NCBI GenBank assembly: GCA_031763025.1
Contig: JASSKH010000023.1
Coordinates: forward strand, 1,550,001-1,614,000
Reading direction: 5' to 3'
Origin: Macrocystis pyrifera
Lineage: Eukaryota > Sar > Phaeophyceae > Laminariales > Laminariaceae
Length of the DNA stretch: 64,000 nucleotides
Shown: positions 21,579-31,674 of the stretch, piece after piece
Numbering within the stretch: position 1 is the stretch's first letter
Layout: each line of letters opens with the position of its first letter
Program-made: the position numbers and the translations under genes
The notes under the pieces: model-generated
Told to the model about the DNA's origin: nothing
The model's database searches: none
The model's input: the letters and a program-made list of their open reading frames with translations, nothing else

Positions 21579-21856
21579 TGTTAATATATTGTCTTGTATG
21601 AGATTGAAAGCCCGGTAACTACCTGGGTTCAGTCACTGGGAACGTATTTGTAGTACTTGGAAGGCGTATCTTAGATAGAAAACCAGGGGTGTTCCAGAGG
21701 AGCACGAGCTTGGTGTCAGTCTCCGCGTGCACGAAAGGAATAAAACTACTCTTCTTCTATAGCTAAGCAAACAACACACGTGAGTACAATGTTTACCGAC
21801 TTAAAAGGCAGACCTGTCCAGGGATACAAAGTGTCCCGCAATCGTTGATTTTGGCA
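21579..21856 (+). repeat. Ty3-B 3' LTR
   Basis: Begins TGTTAATATATTG and matches 7999-8276 with about a dozen differences by eye. The final bases read TTGGCA instead of TTAACA, so the end has mutated. A CTTT duplication matches the left flank. Confidence 0.85.
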
Positions 21857-22025
21857 CTTTCGAGGTTTCAGTGTGGGACAAACAAACTCGAGATGAGAAA
21901 CGGAAATATTAGAATTTTCAGCGTAAGGTGGTTTATGTTTTATGATCCACGTTTTATTCAAAGTGGAGTTAATACACTGTAGGACAAAGCAAGGGTAGTA
22001 AATCGAGTCAATTTCCGAAACTAAG
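21857..22025 (+). repeat. Repeat X, right copy
   Basis: Direct, diverged copy of 7785-7960 that begins at the target duplication beside the 3' LTR. It is followed by about 190 bp of unassigned sequence before the T1 right array. Confidence 0.5.
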
Positions 22026-22219
22026 AGTGCACACAAGTTGATGACAGTTACCAATATCTTGGTGCGCGAGTTTCTATTAATGACGACATCTATATAAAAT
22101 TTATTCTTCAAATGAGTGTCATAGCGTATGGTGTCCACAACATGACGACGTCGGTTCAAATTACCACATACATTCAGAACATGACATATATACCTCGTAT
22201 ATCGTGGGATGAGTGCAAA

Positions 22220-22700
22220 ATATCCTCGAGATGGTTGTCGATGGATAGCTTGTACAATCTATTTTGGCCGGCAATGGCCATCGATAGACATCTCGTACAA
22301 TCTATTGTGGCCGGCAACGGCCATCGATAGACATATCGCACAATCTATTGTGGTCGACAATGGCCGTCGATAGACCTCTCGCACAATCTATTGTGGCCCG
22401 CAATGGCCATCGATAGACCTCTCGCACAATCTATTGTGGTCACCAATGGCTATCGATTGACATCTCGCACAATCTATCGTGGCCGGCAATGGCCATCGAT
22501 CGACATCCCGCACATTCTATTGTAGCCTGCAATGGCCATCGATGGACGAAGTTCACCATCTATTGTGTTGGACAATGTCTATCGATCGACAATATCACCA
22601 GTCTATTGTCGCCGACAATATCTATCGATAGATAAATTCCACAATCTGTTGTCGCAGACAATATACATCGATAGATTACCCCCCTCGTCTATTGTCGAAG
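22220..22700 (-). repeat. T1 right palindrome array
   Basis: Tandem units of about 45-50 bp with GGCAATGGCCATCGATAGAC and CAATCTATTGTGG-like halves. Units are more regular than on the left side. Orientation is inverted relative to 6360-6790, giving T1 a fold-back layout. Confidence 0.75.
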
Positions 22701-22736
22701 CAATAGACTATTGTTGTGTCCATTGTCCAGAGTGTG

Positions 22737-23300
22737 GTCAGCAGACAAGATGTGACCCAAGTATTTCACTTCTTTAGATCCAAACTGCATTTTTGTCGGT
22801 TCGAGGGTTAGACCTGCTACTTGCAGAGCTTTGAACATGTCTTCTATTAGTAGTATCAGGTGGCTTTCCCAAGTGGAAGAACAACGGATGCAGTCGTCCA
22901 TATAGACGAGGAGACCGCTTTTGGGACCAAAGTGTGCAAATGCTAATGACATCATTCGTGCGAAGAGAAAAGGCGCATTGGCAATGCCAAAAGGGAGTCT
23001 TTTGAAGACCCATTTACCATTCTGCGTCAGGAAAGCGGTTTTGTCTTGATCAACTTCTGCTGCCGGAATTTGGTGGGAAGCATTTTGCACGTCGCAGACC
23101 GTAATAAACTTGGCGCCTGCTACCGCCGTATCATTGTGTGCGTTTATGTCAGGCATAGGCCACGACTTACGCACGAGAGTTTTGTCCACGCAAAACCAAG
23201 GTCAGGTTTTGCAACTATGGTTACGCTTGACCCCCATGGACTCGGGCGTTGTTCAATAATTCCGTCTCTTTGATCTGTTTGACACATTTATTTGTCGATT
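22737..23300 (-). pseudogene. Ty3-A reverse transcriptase palm
   Basis: The minus-strand frame includes QRPSPWGSSVTIVAKPD near its start, FKRLPFGIANAPFLFARMM, and YMDD near 22905. It ends at YLGHILSAD, where T1 begins. This is the missing 5' half of the RT whose thumb lies at 5797-6303. One in-frame TAA lies near 23290. Confidence 0.9.
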
Positions 23301-23629
23301 ACTTGTTGTACACTTTGTTTTTTTTCTCTTTGTTTCGTTTTGTTTGGTTTTTTTTTGTTTGTTGTTTTCTCTTCGTTTCGTTTCGTTTCCCTAGGTCATG
23401 GATTGTGTATGTCGTGCTTGTCGTACGCAGTATGATGACATGGCATTGCATTGCATACGTGGCAACGTAGTATCTCTGTGGCGTAGCTTTGTGACCACAG
23501 AACTTGTATCTCTCTAGGATTGAAGAATCGGCACGGACACTGGTTGTGCTGGATGTCGACGGGTAGAAAGAACGGTTTAATATGAAGAAAACAACAACAA
23601 CAACAACACGTGGGTTTGTGCGATAGGCT
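23301..23629 (+). mobile_element. 5'-truncated LINE 3' end (tail copy 1) in the Ty3-A RT
   Basis: A T-rich stretch, then a 145 bp module containing GACCACAGAACTTGTATC, GGATGTCGACGGGTAGAAAG and a final (AAC)n tail. This module terminates the full LINE at 27587-27715 and recurs at 39409, 43845 and 49630. Ty3-A RT coding lies on both sides, so it is a separate insertion. Ends are accurate to about 10 bases. Confidence 0.7.
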
Positions 23630-23764
23630 GATCGATCGACAGGTTGTGTTCCTGGTTGTAAGGGGAAGTTAGCCTCCGCGATTGTACACCTGCCTAGTTC
23701 CTGTGGCGACAGGGAAAATACCGACCGATATTTCCAGGGTTCTACACTATTTGACTTTGTCGTG
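23630..23764 (-). pseudogene. Ty3-A RT N-terminal fragment
   Basis: The minus-strand frame holds ELGRCTIAEANFPLQPGTQP and VDRSAYRTNPR, the segment just upstream of the RT fingers in Ty3/gypsy pol. It is trapped between the LINE tail and the minisatellite. Confidence 0.75.
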
Positions 23765-24117
23765 GGCATGCCGTGGCATTGCCATGGTACCGCCCATGGC
23801 TTACCAGGGTATCACCACGGCATCCCATGGCGTGGCATAGGATTCCATGGTACGCCGTGAGAGTTGCCATGACATGCCATGAGTAGTACCATGGCAACTC
23901 CCGCGGCTACCGTCATGGCACTCCATGGCAACCCCCACGGCACCCTAATGTCCACGGCACCTAGGTTAGTGTTGGAATTGGAGTTAGGGTTAGGGTTAGG
24001 GTTAGGGTAAGGGTCTCATGGTGTGCCGCGGAGGTCCGTGGAAGGTTCCGTGGTATGCCGTGGAAGATGCCGTGGAAGGCTTTGCCGCAGGTGGTGCCAA
24101 GGCATGCCACGGGGGTT
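23765..24117. repeat. CATGG/GCCGTGG minisatellite with four TTAGGG units
   Basis: About 350 bp of short variants of CATGGCA, CCATGG and CCACGGCA that split a Ty3-A coding frame. The two ends (GGCATGCCGTGGCA and GGCATGCCACGG) are imperfectly inverted. Near its middle, 23983-24008, are four perfect TTAGGG units. No gene is possible here. Confidence 0.75.
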
Positions 24118-24668
24118 TCGTCGACAACTCCAGCAGTTGTGAACATTGATTTGCGGAAAAGGTGGTGTTTTTAAACGAGCCTTTCAATGCGGTGCGTAAT
24201 TCTTCGCGAGCACAGACAGTCTGACTTGGCGCTACCATTTTTTATGGTACTGACATTCTGGGCCAAGACTGATTTTACTGGCGAGATATAACCTAAAATC
24301 ATTTCTCGTTTCAGGTAAACGTGTCTGCCGGACGGGTTTGCGATTTGAACCTTGGCGGTTTTATTGACGGATGACCATTGGCATACCGTGCGCGCTACTA
24401 CGATTATATGGAAAGCGTCGGGTACGTCCGTTGATTGCGCGTCATCGCATGTCACGATGGGCGGTTCGACTAACGCAGCCGTTGTTTCATCTGGTGCGCT
24501 TGCTGTTTCTAATTCGACTGCCATTTCGTGTTGCGGAGGTATACAGCATTCTTTACTCAGAAAAACAGGCACCGGGTTATTTTCTCCAGTCAGTCGTACC
24601 ATTGAGCATTGTGCTGCGTCAGTGTCTTCTTGATAGGGGCGAACATAGCGATGCGTTGCTTTTATTTT
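24118..24668 (-). pseudogene. Ty3-A protease-to-RT connecting region
   Basis: The minus-strand frame begins near 24602 and includes WSSVNKTAKVQIANPSGRHV followed by KREMILGYISPV. This resembles the spacer between protease and RT in Ty3/gypsy pol. It continues to AREELRTALKGSFKNTTFS and NQCSQLLEL, where the minisatellite interrupts. No catalytic motif is expected here. Confidence 0.65.
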
Positions 24669-25474
24669 TTATCTGAGACGTTTTGAAGGATGTTTCTTTC
24701 CTGTGCCAATCAAGCACAGCACCAAGGCTCCCTTGATGCTATTGGTGAGCAACACTTTATCTGGGCCTAAGGAAGGCAACACAACGGCCTCTACGGGCAA
24801 GGAAATGTCTCCTAGCGTGAGGCGGAAGCGGATATACCCTTGCGGAGATCCATCGGTGCTATTCAAATTTATCGCGCCGGGTGGGATCTGACGAATTTCA
24901 GATTCGTCCAAAGTTGGGTGAGCACACACAAAATTTGCAGCAATGCATGGAATATCAGAGGCTGTGTAGACCGTTATGCCATCCACAAGCCGCTGATTTA
25001 CTCTGGCTGGAACCCGTACACGTTTTTTACGGGGCGTTCAGAGCAGAGGGGTATTTCGGATACCCACTTAAAGATGATGCATGGAAAACAGCGAACTGAC
25101 TCTCATTTCGAGCCTTGGTCGCACCTGTCGACCGTTCTTTCATATTATGTTCGGACACCATGGACACATGCAAGGCGTGTGGCGCTACAGGGGAAAAAAT
25201 GAATTCATTCAGCTTCTCTTTTTCCTTAGCTACACACTTGCTTCTTACTGTCGAAGAAATCGTGCGTTTATGACGCCTAGTACTTCCTTGAGCTCTGCCC
25301 TGGTTTCCTAACATTGCTCTTGCTGTGGTGGTCTGCCGAGCTACCTGGGGTTCTGTATCTAGTACTCCTAGGTCTGCTCTAGCTTGTCTCGAGGTATCTG
25401 CTTTCTCATGGTTGCTCATCGCCAGAGGTTCGGCAGTCGTCGTACGACTCCGTTTTTCCCTCGTACCAAACTGG
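24669..25474 (-). pseudogene. Ty3-A Gag-protease linker and degraded aspartic protease
   Basis: The frame 24669-24986 contains IRFRLTLGDISLPVEAVVLP and SLGPDKVLLTNS, typical of the second half of a retropepsin. The catalytic DTG is not intact: the expected site reads VDGITVYTASD. Upstream, 25027-25474 on the minus strand is an open, basic linker from Gag. It is broken off by the LINE at about 25475. Confidence 0.65.
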
Positions 25475-25481
25475 GCTACTT

Positions 25482-27088
25482 GTGTTGCTGAAAATCGTTG
25501 CGTCCCGTCTAAGCAGCTACTGCGAGACCGAGCATATACTCCCCGAAGAACAGCAGTACGGCTTCCGCCCCGCACGGTCAGCAGTCGATATGCTGTTTGT
25601 CGTGCGCCGGTTGCAGGAGCTCGGACGGCAGAAGAAAATCCCCCTGTACATGTGCTTCATCGACCTGCAGAAAGCGTACGACTCTGTCGACCGAGAACTG
25701 TTGCGGGGGGTACTCACACGCCTTGGTGTACCAACCAGGATGCTCACAATCATTCGCAATTTTCACGAAGGCATGCGGGCTCGCGTGCGTGCGGATGACG
25801 GTGAACACTCGGACTGGTTCAATGTAACCCAGGGGCTGCGGCAAGGCTGCGTAATATCGCCGTTGCTGTTCAACGTGTTCTTCGCCGCTGCGATACACAT
25901 CGTGCTGGTACGCCTCAGCAAAGACGAATGCATCGTAAGGGATTTGGTTCATCTCGATGAGGACAGGGTTGTCGGAAAAGAGGAATCGTTGGCATGCGTG
26001 CAAAGGGCTGTGTGGGGCATGTTGTATGCAGACGACGCAGGAATAGTCTCGAAGTCGGCGGAAGGCCTTGCAAGAATGATGACAGTCATCGTGACTGTCT
26101 TCGAAGCAGTAGGTCTCACGGTATCCGAGAAGAAGACAGAGACGTGCTCCTACGAACACCAGATCAGACGTTTACCACCTCACCGCTCGCGATGGAAGCT
26201 GCAGGCCAAAAGTATAAACAGAGGACCCAGTTTTTATACCTAGGAGCCATTGTCCACGAGAACGCTGACCTCTCCTTCGAAATCGAGCGACGAATCCGTC
26301 TGATGCGGGCATGCCTCAAACGGTATGGTCCGGAACTGTACGATAGGACGAACGCACCGCTTAGTCTGAAGGTCCGGATGCTGAAGGCCGAGGTGATTGA
26401 GACCTTGCTGTACGGTTGCGTGACGTGGACCCTCAATGCGGACCACTTCGCCAAGCTTCGATCAGCCCACCACGAAGTCCTTCTGCGAGTCATTGGCTTC
26501 CAGCGCCGAATACGCACCGACCACACCACCCTCTCGTACGCGAAGGCGCTCAGGATAACACGATGCGAAAGTATCGAAACGACCATCCGTAAACGGCGAC
26601 TCTTCTTTGCGGGACACGAGGGGCGATTGCCCAGTCGGTTGATGTTCGGGACGATCGCTGGTGGGGAGAGCCCGAAACCAGGCGGGCAGCCCAAGACTTG
26701 GCCTAGGGCCATTGCTGAGGACCTTAGAGTGTTCAAGGCCACCGAGAGATCAACGGAAGACTCCCCCTTAGTCTTTGGAGTTGGGACCGCACTGTGGCCC
26801 ACTGCAGCAAAACAGACGGGAAAGTGGTACCGGGGAATCCTCGAAGCAGCTGAACAGTTCATGGGCAGGTGGTACGAGGCTGAGGCAAAGCTGAGTAGAC
26901 AGCGCCGTGCATCCGCTACGGGTAGTGTTAAAGGGAATGGGGGGAGGGGTAACCGCAGGAGGGGTAGAAGGAACACCGTACAAGTGTATGGGGGCAGGGG
27001 GGGGGACAGGAGGAGTAGAAGGGAAACCGCGGTAGAAGAGAGTAGCAGAGAGACCGCAGATAGGGTAGCAAGTTACCAGGCCGACTAA
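25482..27088 (+). pseudogene. LINE reverse transcriptase and C-terminal domain
   Basis: The frame 25482-26140 contains RT motifs: [55 protein letters not shown] and YADD (near 26025), then [10 protein letters not shown] one-base frameshift near 26140 leads to the second frame, with [20 protein letters not shown] and GCVTWTLNADHFAKLRSAHH, the LINE thumb and connector. The tail is Arg/Gly-rich and probably binds nucleic acid. The enzyme would prime cDNA synthesis on nicked target DNA. The first RT motif blocks are missing. The clade is not resolvable by eye. Confidence 0.85.
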
Positions 27089-27720
27089 TAGGTTGAGCGT
27101 TTCTTTGCTACTCGTACCGCCAACTGCTGCGGCCGTTCGGTATGTATTGGCTTGGTGCTATGATTTTTTTTTCCACGACTCAACTTTTTCTATATTCTCC
27201 CCTTCTTATCCTTATGAAAGAAGTACTACATAGTGGGTGGGTGACGAGCGTATTTTGGCCCACTCATTATTTCTCTTTTTACTTAGTTAAGTGTTCACCG
27301 GGATGCATAGTTCCCTTTTTCCTTCTCGTTTCTTCCCCCTTGCACGTCCCTTTTGGCTTATGCTCGGGGTAAGCACCATGTGTCTGAGCTTTGGCTTCCC
27401 ATTTTATTTATTTATTTGGGAGTCTTCTCCTTTTTTTTTTCTTTTTCTTTTTCGGTTTGGTTTCTTCGTTGCTTCTCTTTCTTTATGGTGTATTTTGGTT
27501 GCTGGCGTATGTACGTATGTATGTTGTGTCGGCCGCACCTAGTGCGAAGGCATGGTATTGCGTAGGCTATTAATGCATCACGGTGTGTTATCTCTGTGTT
27601 GTAGTCTGTGACCACAGAGCTCGTATCTTTCTACGGTGAAAAATCAGCACGGACACTAGGCTTGCTGGATGTCGACGAGTAGAAGAACGGTTTAATGTGA
27701 AGAAACACACACACACTTGC
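27089..27720 (+). other. LINE-1 3' untranslated region and tail
   Basis: Begins with tandem TAATAG after the ORF. It is T-rich and ends with the conserved 3' module and a CA tail. It aligns with 48800-49770 apart from a SINE at 49279-49615 in the latter. The site at 27563-27570 is therefore the empty site for that SINE. Confidence 0.75.
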
Positions 27721-28992
27721 ATAGCTACGGCTGCAGATCCGTCGACATTGTCTGATGACAGATCTACGATTCCCGCTACGTAACCCTTTGGTTGACAACC
27801 ACTACCAGGTGAGGGGGCCCGGAATGGGCCCCATCATCCGTCAGACTTCACCACCTTCATCCCCCTCTTCTTCTCCGACTCCTCGTATCGGCAGTCGGGG
27901 CGTGAATGCGAGGAGGGCTGGTGGCAACCTATGTAGTTGCACGGGTTGTCGACCGCCCGACGGCCTGGGGGTTTGGTGGCGGTAGAAGGCGCCTTGCGTT
28001 TGGAGCCACTTTTATCGCCCCCGCGACTGAGCGAGCGGTCGCGACGTGCCGATTTTTCGGCCCCGTCCCGGCCAGTCGTCCTGTCCTCGTGGTTGTTGCC
28101 GGCGCGGCCCCCGCGAGTATTGTAGAGCTGACACTTATTTCTTCAGTGCCTCCATTTCGGACACAGGGTCCGCCAGGGTGGTCTTCAACTGGGGGGTTTG
28201 GTTCAGGCCGCCGTGTATAGCAGAGAGGTAATGGACTGGTGTTCAGTCGTGTTGCCGTGTATTGCGTTTCTTTCATGTTTTTTCGCGCGTGTTTGAGATG
28301 CTTGAAGTGATGGTGCCGCGTCTTCGCGTATCATTTCGATGCGAAGGTGGGGGGGCAGACCGTTCTCAAACGATGCAATCACGGATTTGTGCCATGCGTG
28401 CTCATATGCTGTCGTGTTCGTCGGGGCGGTGCGTTGAGCTTCAGCGAGCATGCGCGCGTACGCTTGTGCTACACGCAGCCTGAATGTGTCAACTGACTCG
28501 CCTTCAACCCACTGTAGTGACGAAATTGTACGCGCTAATAGTGAGATGCGGTTTGCCGGCGAAAAAAAGGTTGGTGAATGCTGTCACCCATTCGTTCCAA
28601 GTAATAGGAGATCGCATTTTTGTGTCCGCGTTTTGTGACCTGAGGGTTGCAAGTTGTCCCTCTGTTCTCCACTCTAGTGTCTCTGAAAGTAGGTGTTGTA
28701 CGCTACTTGCTGCAGTTTTCTTTACCAAGAGAGGTAGGTGTCTGATTGCTCGTCGATCGATCACCTCTTCTGGTGATCCATCTAGGGAGTGCAAGCGTAC
28801 TCGGGATCGGATGCGGGTGGCTGGGGTTCTCCTCCCCTGCGTCGGAGCCGGGGTGCTCGAGGTGTGGGTGGGGGGCGGAGCGCTGGGCGAGGCGAAGCCG
28901 GAAGGCGCTCCCTGGTCGGACGCTACAGCAGTTTTAAGGCCCGCCGAAGCTACCGCTGCGGCGTACGATTTGCTGCTATTTTTCTTGCCCAC
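27721..28992 (-). pseudogene. Ty3-A Gag
   Basis: ATG on the minus strand at 28992, opening MGKKNSSKSYAAAVASAG. The frame then holds the capsid-like WNEWVTAFTNLFFAGKPHL and, in another frame, WHKSVIASFENGLPPHLRIE, a Gag signature of this group. A segment resembling a coiled coil near 28150 (PVSEMEALKK) ends in TAA exactly where CAA (Gln) would continue it. Frameshifts make it a pseudogene. The 3' end is cut off by the LINE. No zinc knuckle can be read. Confidence 0.7.
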
Positions 28993-29027
28993 TTTCCTTT
29001 CTTTTTTTGTTTTGTTTTGTCAGAGTT

Positions 29028-29045
29028 CAGTACTCATCGACGCCA
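29028..29045 (-). promoter_or_regulatory. Ty3-A candidate primer-binding site
   Basis: On the minus strand TGGCGTCGATGAGTA begins at the inner edge of the 5' LTR. TGG at this point is the usual start of a tRNA primer site. The tRNA is not identified. Confidence 0.45.
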
Positions 29046-29391
29046 ATATGGAGATTGCCTCCGTTGCAGGTGTCCGCTTTGTCTTCGTCTTGGGCGGGGT
29101 TGGCCGAGGCCGAGGTGCACGTTTTCGTTCGTGATATGTGGCAAGGAGATGCCTCCACAAGCCTCCCTCGCGTCTCGCAACGAGAGAACTTCCAGAAATT
29201 GTGAGAATGCGAGTCCTTCTATGAAGGACCCTTTTCTCCCTGGCGCGTTCGGACTTCATGGCCCGAACGTCAATCATTATGAAGGTCCGTCAGTGATGGC
29301 GGATATGATAGACCGGACGTTGGTTAACGTATCTTCATCGTTGGCCTTTGTGATCGGAGATTGACGGTATCTACGTACCCTGTCCTCCACA
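29046..29391 (-). repeat. Ty3-A 5' LTR
   Basis: Partner of 2215-2562, with about 35 differences over 346 bases by eye. On the minus strand it begins TGTGGAGGACAGGG. An AT-rich spacer of some 20 bp separates it from the OTU element. Confidence 0.75.
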
Positions 29392-29413
29392 TATACGTAT
29401 ATATATTCATATA

Positions 29414-30220
29414 CAAGGCTTTCCTTCGGAGTGGGTATTCCGTCGTTTCGTGTACATGTAACTGCAATTAATTGGCGACATAGCCCAAAGCCAACCAAAC
29501 TAAATGTATTTGTGTAAGAAACGGTGAAGGATGTAATGATAGCGTTTATTTATGAATGTAATGTGAAACGTAAGATCGGGTGACGCAAGAGTAAGAATGA
29601 CATTCGTCTAAGAATAATAAGAATAACATATTTCATCAGTGTGGGGAGAGAGTGGAGCAGTGCTTGGCATGTGGATGATATACAACATACAGGCTGTTGT
29701 TTAAAGGAAGGTTTGGGACAGGAGAGAAAGCAGCAGTGCCGGCAACGACAACGGTTATGGAAATGTTGTATAGTTGCTGGGCGGCCGCGATTTCGATGTA
29801 GCCAGCATAGGAGTTTGGATGAGACATGATATATACATGTAAATAGTCTTCCAGGATGCTGTAGTAACGAGGCGGGAGGCCCAGAATGTGGATCTGTTCG
29901 CTGTTGAACCCGTTGGATACGTGTAGGAAGAAATAATCGTGATTTTGGGAAATGTGGGAAACAATTTGTTTCCTTTCGTTCGTCCTAGATGGCGACAATC
30001 TGCTTGGTGTACTGCTTCGGGATTCCGCGAAGCCCTGGAGCAGGCGAAATGGAAGGGAGTCTTTTTGCGCTTGATGATGATGTCTCCGTCTTTGATGGTG
30101 GAGTCCGTCAGGCGGCAGTTGTAGCACTTGCCACGGACCTGGTCGAAGTAAACATATAGGGTGCGCGGGGCGGGAGTGGCGTGCAGGGAATGGAGGGGGA
30201 AGGGGGGGGTGGGGGGAGGG

Positions 30221-30256
<36 letters not shown>

Positions 30257-30635
30257 AGTTCATTATTTGTACTACTCTACAGCGGCACAACAGCAGCACG
30301 TAATCGCTTGCAATACGACGGCAGCAGCAGCAGCAGAAGCAGCAAGTACGTACTTTCATTGACGATACAGAAATATGTAGACACACAAGTGTAGTACAGT
30401 AGTACACACACAAATCACGTCCAGCATGATGTACGGCAACAACGCAGCAGCACCACAAAAAGATCATTGACGACACAGAAATATGTACACACGCACAAGT
30501 TTAAGTGTAATAGACACACAAATCATGTCCAGCAAGATGTACGGCAACAACGCAGCAGCGCCACAAAACGACCAGGAAACACAATTATCCGAGTACATAC
30601 AAACATTCAGTGAATATTGCGGCAGCACTAAAAGC

Positions 30636-30671
<36 letters not shown>

Positions 30672-31636
30672 GCAACGGATCGCCACAGCGTTGGCAGCAG
30701 CAGCATAGCAACGACATGAAAAGAAGGGAGAAAAAAAGTATGTACCCCGAGGCCGTCCGAAAAGTATTTTTGGTACCTCACTATAGACCCACCTCCGCAT
30801 GCTGTACGGCAACAACGCAGCAGCAGCATAGCAACAATACGAAATACGAGAAAAAGTAGTATGTACGCAAAATGCAGGAGCAAAACGACCAAAATATATA
30901 TTTTTTTGTACAAAATGGCCAATAAAAACAATAATCCGCGTTGGCAGTAGCAACGATATGAAAATAAGGAAGAACAAAAATATGTACCTGCTCAGGTCGT
31001 TACTCTACATTGACTCTTGTACTAAAAGTGGCCGCAGATCTCCGTAGATCTGATGATAGTTGAGGCGGGGAATTACCAGCCTCCATCACCAAGTAATTGC
31101 TGATGACTGTCATGTGAGATGACTTGTGTCATGCTTCATGATCACTTCTGCTCGGCTGACCGTGCCGAGCCTCACCTATACCTGGCGTGTCCTCCACGCT
31201 ACACCTTACCGAAAGAGAAGCTTGCTGCAGACCCAGGTCGAACCTGAGATACACCCATCTCACATATGCCGCAATCGCAAAACCTACGGAATTTCATTGA
31301 CAATACCGAAATATGTACACACACAAGTGCAGCATGATGTACGGCAACAACGCAGCAGCACCACAGCAGCAGCATAGCAACGATATATATGAAAATAACC
31401 AAGCCAAAAACGAGAAATTGCAGTACGTACGCAAAATGCAGGAGCAAAAAACGACATTTTTTTTTTTTTCACGTATCAAAAGGAACCATTTGAGTACAAA
31501 AACGACCAAGAAAGACAGTAATCCGAGTATATACGTACGAACATTCAGTGGATATTGCGGCAGCATTAGCAGCAGCAGCAGCAGAAGCAGCCACAGCAGT
31601 AGCAGCAACAGAAGCTGCAACGAATCGCCGCAGCGT

Positions 31637-31674
<38 letters not shown>

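Larger units (their letters stand above)
7999..21856 (+). mobile_element. Ty3-B: degenerate Ty3/gypsy element with NADAR, chromodomain and Tudor-like modules
   Basis: Bounded by two 278 bp LTRs and a 4-base CTTT duplication (7995-7998 and 21857-21860). Order on the plus strand: N-terminal Gag extension, Gag with a zinc knuckle, Pro/Ser-rich linker, NADAR domain, aspartic protease (DTG), RT (YLDD), RNase H, 42-residue tandem repeats, integrase (DD35E), chromodomain, Tudor-like tail. That is an unusually long 13.9 kb. Several frameshifts (many in homopolymers), six in-frame TAG codons and one TGA show it is inactive. LTR identity of about 96% by eye makes it younger than Ty3-A, consistent with its sitting inside T1. 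Confidence 0.9.
6304..22736. mobile_element. T1: 16.4 kb terminal-inverted-repeat element with palindrome arrays, hosting Ty3-B
   Basis: The left end reads CACACCCTGGACAATAGAC and the right end, reverse-complemented, CACACTCTGGACAATGGAC. The element interrupts the Ty3-A RT frame, whose two halves abut its ends. The flanks 6292-6303 and 22737-22748 look like an imperfect target duplication (GTCAGCCAACAG against GTCAGCAGACAA, 9 of 12 bases). Arrays containing the palindrome CTATCGATAG lie just inside each end in opposite orientation. The centre holds two copies of a 170 bp repeat and the whole of Ty3-B. No transposase frame is visible, so it looks non-autonomous. The end sequence is shared with T2 and T3. 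A 9-12 bp duplication would suit a Mutator-like element, but that is inference. Confidence 0.75.
25475..27720 (+). mobile_element. LINE-1: 5'-truncated non-LTR retrotransposon inside Ty3-A
   Basis: Starts within the RT, so the endonuclease and 5' part are missing, as usual for LINE insertions. RT and C-terminal region run to 27088, a 3' UTR to about 27585, and the terminal module ends in a (CA)n tail near 27715. It separates Ty3-A gag from Ty3-A protease. A second copy of its 3' portion is at 48700-49770. Confidence 0.85.
2215..29391 (-). mobile_element. Ty3-A: old nested Ty3/gypsy chromovirus-like retrotransposon
   Basis: Read on the minus strand the parts are: LTR (29391-29046), gag (from 28992), protease region, RT, RNase H, integrase with chromodomain (ending 3472) and LTR (2562-2215). 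The gag-pol order and the YMDD, DD35E and chromodomain signatures define the Ty3/gypsy (Metaviridae) class. The coding parts are separated by later insertions: SINE at 5479-5790, T1 at 6304-22736, LINE tail at about 23301-23629, minisatellite at about 23765-24117 and LINE at about 25475-27720. Subtracting these leaves roughly 8 kb, a normal size for such an element. The two LTRs differ at about a tenth of positions by eye, so this is an old, dead copy. Confidence 0.85.

Noticed and set aside
23983..24008. Chromosome end or subtelomere
   Set aside because: Only four TTAGGG units occur, inside a minisatellite that interrupts a retrotransposon, with ordinary sequence on both sides.
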